This document shows, piece after piece, positions 19,278 to 22,462 of a stretch of DNA of 22,462 bases (within the stretch, counting starts at the first letter, position 1; every line of letters begins with the position of its first letter). A model generated the notes under the pieces. It saw only the letters and a list, made by a program, of their open reading frames with translations. It was not told the DNA's origin and ran no database searches. Position numbers and translations under genes: made by a program. Where the stretch lies: the NCBI GenBank assembly GCA_026770595.1, contig MU633824.1, positions 1 through 22,462 of the forward strand, read 5' to 3'. The stretch is from Ochromonadaceae sp. CCMP2298 (lineage: Eukaryota > Sar > Synurophyceae > Ochromonadales > Ochromonadaceae).

Positions 19278-19515
19278 CAGGTGACACATGATAGAGCACC
19301 ATGGGCGGGGGCAATCACCATGTAGGCATCAGAAGTGTTAAATTTGTAATTTTGTAATCGCTAACGTATTAAGGGGTGCAAAGACGCTTTGCTTATTTAG
19401 AAACTCGGAGCATTGAGTTAGATTATTAAGGAATTCGTCAGAATTTTATTGGGACATATTATCCTCTTTACAGCTATTCATGGTTCCCCCTGGTGTCTGG
19501 TCGGAGAATGGGAGT

Positions 19516-20260
19516 TTAGAAGATGCCCTGTCCATCGCCGAAGGGGGACAGGTGATCAGACGCAATCTGCTCGACGGTGCCCTGGCCGGTCAGGAAGGCC
19601 TGGTAAGCCATGCCCGCGATTGAAAGCATCGCCAGGCGGCCGTTCTTGAGCTCCTTGGTCTGCATGATGTCGAGCTTCTCCTCGGTCTTGGGTCTAATGT
19701 TCGCGGGGTCCCACCCAAAGTCCCCCGCGCGGCTGTAGATGCCCTGCTTCTCGATGGACGCGCAAAGCACCTCAACGGCGGCAATGGAGAGGATGATCTG
19801 GATGAGGGCGGAGGGGTTCTCGTAGTACACCTTGGACAGCGCGTTGAACTCGTTGCCATCGGTCACGGGGAAGCCAGGGATGATCTTTGTGTCCAGACCC
19901 TGGACGATGACGCCCAGAGTGGCGAGCATGGACACGCGGCCGTGCTTAAGCTCGGCGGCTCTGTACCACTTGAGGGTTGCGGCATCCTTGCCAACAGAGA
20001 GGCCCAGGGGGTCGAAGAACCCACCCTCGCCCTTAGCATCGGGTATGCCACACATTTCCTGAACGTTCATAACGGAGGGTGCGCTGCGTGGAGTGGAGGG
20101 GGTAGAGGGGTAGAGAAGTTGAGCGGAGGGGAGGAGGCTGGCTGGCTCATCAAAAACAGAGGAGGCTGGCTTACCCACGAGTGACGGTTTTCCCCCCCTT
20201 CGGCGCCGCAAGGGCCGCAGCGCTGAGCAGGCAAGCAAGGGCAACAACAGTTCTCATCAT
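19516..20260 (-). CDS. Fucoxanthin chlorophyll a/c-binding light-harvesting protein
   Basis: Two exons on the minus strand, 20260-20175 and 20083-19516 (91-nt intron, donor GTAAGC, phase 2), 217 aa. The protein binds chlorophyll and fucoxanthin-type carotenoid in the thylakoid membrane antenna. Residues 1-18 ([18 protein letters not shown]) are an ER signal peptide, followed by a short basic transit stretch [15 protein letters not shown]. The mature part starts with FFDPLGLS. Helix 1 carries [15 protein letters not shown] (Glu and His ligands), helix 2 is around [15 protein letters not shown], and helix 3 carries [15 protein letters not shown] (Glu and Asn ligands). This is the standard LHC three-helix plan with the paired E-x-x-H/N-G-R motifs. 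The usual Phe of the ASAFAP cleavage motif is absent; the site reads ALA-AP. The gene is convergent with RAD18 (238 bp apart). Confidence 0.95.
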
Positions 20261-20666
20261 TGCAGATATTGACACTGGATGTGGACTCAGCGCCTCTGCT
20301 CCCCAATCCTGGAATCCTGCTCGCTTTCATCTTGCTGCAATCTTGCACTGCAACAATCTCCTTAATCCGGAGACTCCCAACCCGGAATAGGAGAATGTAT
20401 CAGGGAACCTGGCGGTAATTATATGATAAATGAACAAAGATGCTGCACATACTGTGTTGGGATAATATCCGTTACGCAGGAAGAGGGGGAAGCTCTTGTT
20501 TCTCCTTGTCCTTCTCCAGATTCTGTTGTCTTGCTGTTGGGCGGCCTTTCCTCCACAGAGGAGGACTCGTCCTACTTATCACCCCCCTCAGTCTGCCCAG
20601 CTCCTCGCCAGAGCACCGAATTCAAATCGTCCACCGTTCCGCTTCAACGAGGAGCCTGCTTAAAGC
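20261..20666. other. Divergent spacer, no gene seen
   Basis: A 406-bp spacer between the light-harvesting gene and the ERICH2-like gene, presumably with both promoters. It is rich in short pyrimidine runs (tctccttgtccttctccag). No repeat, RNA gene or conserved box stood out. Confidence 0.5.
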
Positions 20667-21307
20667 ATGGAACACATGTTTGCGGCGATGAACATGGGGA
20701 GGAAGCCCAGCAACCAGGAGGAGGGCCGGGCGCCTATCGAGTTGCTATCCGAGGTGAGATAGATAGACCTAGGCTACTTATTTTGCTCTCTCTGCTGGGT
20801 GCTAACTTTCGCCGCGCACTCCCTGTCTCTCCCAGTTTTTGCTCGCAGTCCAGGACCGCAAGATGCACGTGGCCCTGGAGCTAGCGGAGAAGCTGCTCGA
20901 GTTCGAGCCAGAGAACAAAATGATTCACGAGTACCAAGTAAACATCAAGAAGTTCATCGATCAAGGTAACGTGCAATGTGCTGCGCGATAAAGGCATGGC
21001 GTGTGTGCGGCGCGCGCCGAATCGCCTACTGCCCTCCCACGCACGCATTCTGTATGCAAAACGCAATACCTTACACCTGTGATTCCTCATTGTTCATACC
21101 CACCCGTACTTTTAATTTACTCTGGCCTCGCGTTATCTTAATTCTACTGTTGTGGCTCATCGCGCAGGGCTGGAGGAGGAGGATGACGAGGAGGAGGAAG
21201 AAGAGGAGGAGGACTCGGATGAGGAGCAGGACGACAGTAGCGACGAAGAAGGCGAGGGGAAGGAGAGCGAAAGTATGGCAGGAGAGAGCAAGCATTCGCG
21301 CAAGTAG
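20667..21307 (+). CDS. Small glutamate-rich protein, ERICH2-like
   Basis: Three exons, 20667-20753, 20836-20965 and 21168-21307, with GT-AG introns of 82 and 202 nt (phases 0 and 1). They give 118 aa. The central segment APIELLSEFLLAVQDR (22-37), then ALELAEKLLEFEPEN (41-55) and a helix to FIDQG (69-73), matches in pattern the conserved helical region of vertebrate glutamate-rich protein 2: ELL-x-EFL, then L-x-L-x-EPEN. Residues from about 74 are a run of Glu/Asp with Ser, a likely disordered acidic tail with casein-kinase-like sites, ending KHSRK. The function of the family is not established as far as I know. The helical segment looks TPR-like. The start is the first ATG in the exon; no upstream coding exon was seen. 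Confidence 0.75.
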
Positions 21308-21310
21308 AAG

Positions 21311-21376
21311 CTGCCTCTGTCTCTGTCTCTGATCCTTCCTCTGCCTCTGCCTCTGCCTCTGCCTCTACCTCTGTCT
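21311..21376. repeat. CTCTGC hexamer microsatellite
   Basis: Starts four bases after the ERICH2-like stop codon, with repeated cctctg/ctctgt units, so it probably lies in the 3' UTR. No frame of interest. Confidence 0.85.
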
Positions 21377-21409
21377 ATTCCTCATCCTATACACCCACCT
21401 CCCCCATCT

Positions 21410-21472
21410 GCACACCTGCACACCTGCACACCTACACACTACCACACCTGCATGCTTGCATACAAGCACACT
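21410..21472. repeat. CACACCTG-type microsatellite
   Basis: Repeats of gcacacct, then degenerate cacacctgcatgcttgcatac. Part of the 1.09-kb spacer 21308-22395, which holds no supported gene. Confidence 0.75.
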
Positions 21473-21617
21473 ATCATTGTCCACAATCCTAGTGAATACT
21501 CTACTAGTATTCGTTGATGTTATTATTGCTGATTCTACTGACGCACTACTTTATTAGACAAGCAAATGCATCACCTTAACTCTTAACCACCCGAAGTCGA
21601 AGATATGGTAAACTCAT

Positions 21618-21709
21618 GTGTAAAGTTATGTGGAGAAAATTCCCGGGCCAGCCGCCGACCAACCCTCGTCCCGGGGATTTTCTTCTGTGGCTGGAACTGT
21701 AATTTACAC
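21618..21709. repeat. 92-bp foldback (imperfect inverted repeat)
   Basis: The outer ends gtgtaaagtta and taatttacac pair at nine of ten or so positions. The inner arms gaaaattcccggg (about 21635-21647) and cccggggattttc (21670-21682) are complementary at 12 of 13. One side has an extra ggctgg-type stretch, which can itself pair with ccagcc on the left. Could be a small MITE, a stem-loop RNA or chance; no coding frame. Confidence 0.6.
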
Positions 21710-21852
21710 AAGTCCCAGGGAACCACCACGCACGCGTGGGGAGTAACGTAGCGACCGGTATGATTTTGACCGGATCCTTTATTTGAGCCCCGAAATTTAA
21801 ATTGAAAAACACCCTTTTTTTAACCCCAAAAATCCCTTAAAAAGAGAATTTT

Positions 21853-22010
21853 ACCCAAAAAGCGCATCTTTCCGCAACGGAAAGGAACTTTTCACCCAAA
21901 AAGTGCATCTTTCCGCAACGAAAAGGAACTTTCCGCCCAAAAAGCGCATCTTTCCGCCGCGGAAAGGAACTTTCGGGGTTCAAAAAGCCCATCTTTCGCC
22001 GCGGAAAGAG
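21853..22010. repeat. Four-unit 41-bp tandem array, each unit with a hairpin
   Basis: Units start near 21853, 21894, 21935 and 21978 (steps 41, 41, 43). Each reads about cccaaaaagcgcatctttccg then a short loop and cggaaaggaactt. The sequence CTTTCCGCAACGGAAAG is a 7-bp stem with a 3-base loop. Unit 3 has loop CCG instead, with the stem kept. Unit 2 has one stem mismatch, and unit 4 is a shortened stem. Because 41 is not a multiple of three, the array is not a coding repeat. Confidence 0.85.
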
Positions 22011-22312
22011 AGTTGAAGGCATTTTTGGAGGTGCCTCGGGCCTGCTCGAGGCGGGCAGTTTCCGGGAGTGCAGTGGTCGTAGGGAATAAGCCCCCTTCTG
22101 AAAGGGGGAATTAGGCAGGGGGGAATTACCCCTGAAGTCAATCTGGGTGGCCTCCGGTGTGGCCCCTCGAGATGTGTTGGATGCAGAAGCTTCGGAGGTA
22201 AGAACAAGCAGCATTTACGGACAGACACGCATACATTTTGGAGTGGGACACGAGACGGACGCGCACGCTTCTTCCCTATCTCAGGCTGCCTTTCTGCGTG
22301 TGCCAGACACCG

Positions 22313-22319
22313 TATTTAA
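22313..22319 (+). promoter_or_regulatory. TATA-like box for the last gene (tentative)
   Basis: TATTTAA lies 83 bp upstream of the ATG at 22396 in an otherwise mixed-composition stretch. Assigned only from sequence and position. Confidence 0.25.
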
Positions 22320-22395
22320 GTGCTGAAGCCCAGCGAATTCAAGCGTATTTACCGCAAGTCTTCAGAGCCGTTTGTGATTTTATCTCCTCATACCG

Positions 22396-22462
22396 ATGTC
22401 ACTCGCAGATATCTTGGACAAGTACCCCGTGGCAGATGGATACCTGCAGGATGCTGTTGGCC
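22396..22462 (+). CDS. Start of an unidentified gene (first 22 codons)
   Basis: ATG with an open frame to the window end. It begins MSLADILDKYPVADGYLQDA and continues GC-rich like the other genes. The N terminus looks soluble, with no signal peptide. Too short to assign a family. An upstream TATA-like box and the lack of in-frame stops are the only support. Confidence 0.45.
   Translation, partial: MSLADILDKYPVADGYLQDAVG

Noticed and set aside
21837-22228. Minus-strand frames across the 41-bp array
   Set aside because: The repeat period is not a multiple of three, so the apparent protein repeats change frame; non-coding repeat is the better explanation.
1-22462. CRISPR array, prokaryotic operon, integrated virus or rRNA genes
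   Set aside because: None seen. Genes have spliceosomal introns, and repeats are short satellites or foldbacks without spacer structure. No capsid, polymerase, integrase or transposase domain was recognised.

Overview
This is nuclear DNA from a photosynthetic eukaryote. Protein genes have short spliceosomal introns (67 to 202 nt) with GT-AG borders, the tRNA lacks an encoded CCA, and one gene is a fucoxanthin chlorophyll a/c-type light-harvesting protein whose presequence starts with an ER signal peptide. Together these point to an alga with a secondary red-type plastid. An ochrophyte stramenopile is most likely (inference), and a haptophyte is possible. Exons are very GC-rich. Low-complexity, C-rich introns and AT-rich spacers break this up.

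Layout, left to right. 1-2771 (+) is the 3' part of a DEAH/RHA helicase gene of DHX36/DHX9 type, in seven exons. 2956-3879 (+) is an intronless gene for a predicted nuclear protein with a SUMO-interacting-motif-like N terminus and a perfect 66-bp tandem duplication. 4191-12255 (-) is a giant two-exon gene (2656 aa) resembling the kinetochore RZZ subunit Rod/KNTC1. 12520-12593 (+) is an elongator tRNA-Met(CAT), followed by a 400-bp AT-rich island with a long inverted repeat and then a CAG-rich minisatellite. 13525-14043 (-) is a small signal-peptide protein, divergent from a GT47/exostosin-like glycosyltransferase (14491-15654, +). 15852-16665 (-) is a three-exon OHCU decarboxylase (uric acid degradation) ending in the peroxisomal signal SKL. 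It is head-to-head with a RAD18-like E3 ubiquitin ligase (16937-19277, +). 19516-20260 (-) is the light-harvesting gene, divergent from a small ERICH2-like acidic protein gene (20667-21307, +). The last 1.1 kb is repeat-rich, with hexamer microsatellites, a 92-bp foldback and a 41-bp tandem array in which each unit carries a hairpin. The first 22 codons of a further gene follow at the edge.

Genes are densely packed and often alternate in direction (divergent pairs with 270-450 bp between start codons, convergent pairs 200-310 bp apart). There is no operon-like functional unit. Three genes concern chromosomes or ubiquitin/SUMO signalling: the Rod-like protein, RAD18, and the SIM protein. No obvious new multi-gene system is visible. 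The most notable observations are a RAD18 with an NZF zinc finger in place of the usual UBZ, a SIM protein with duplicated ubiquitin-binding-like helices, two neighbouring helicase introns that look like copies of one another (introner-like), and two kinds of foldback or hairpin repeat in the spacers.
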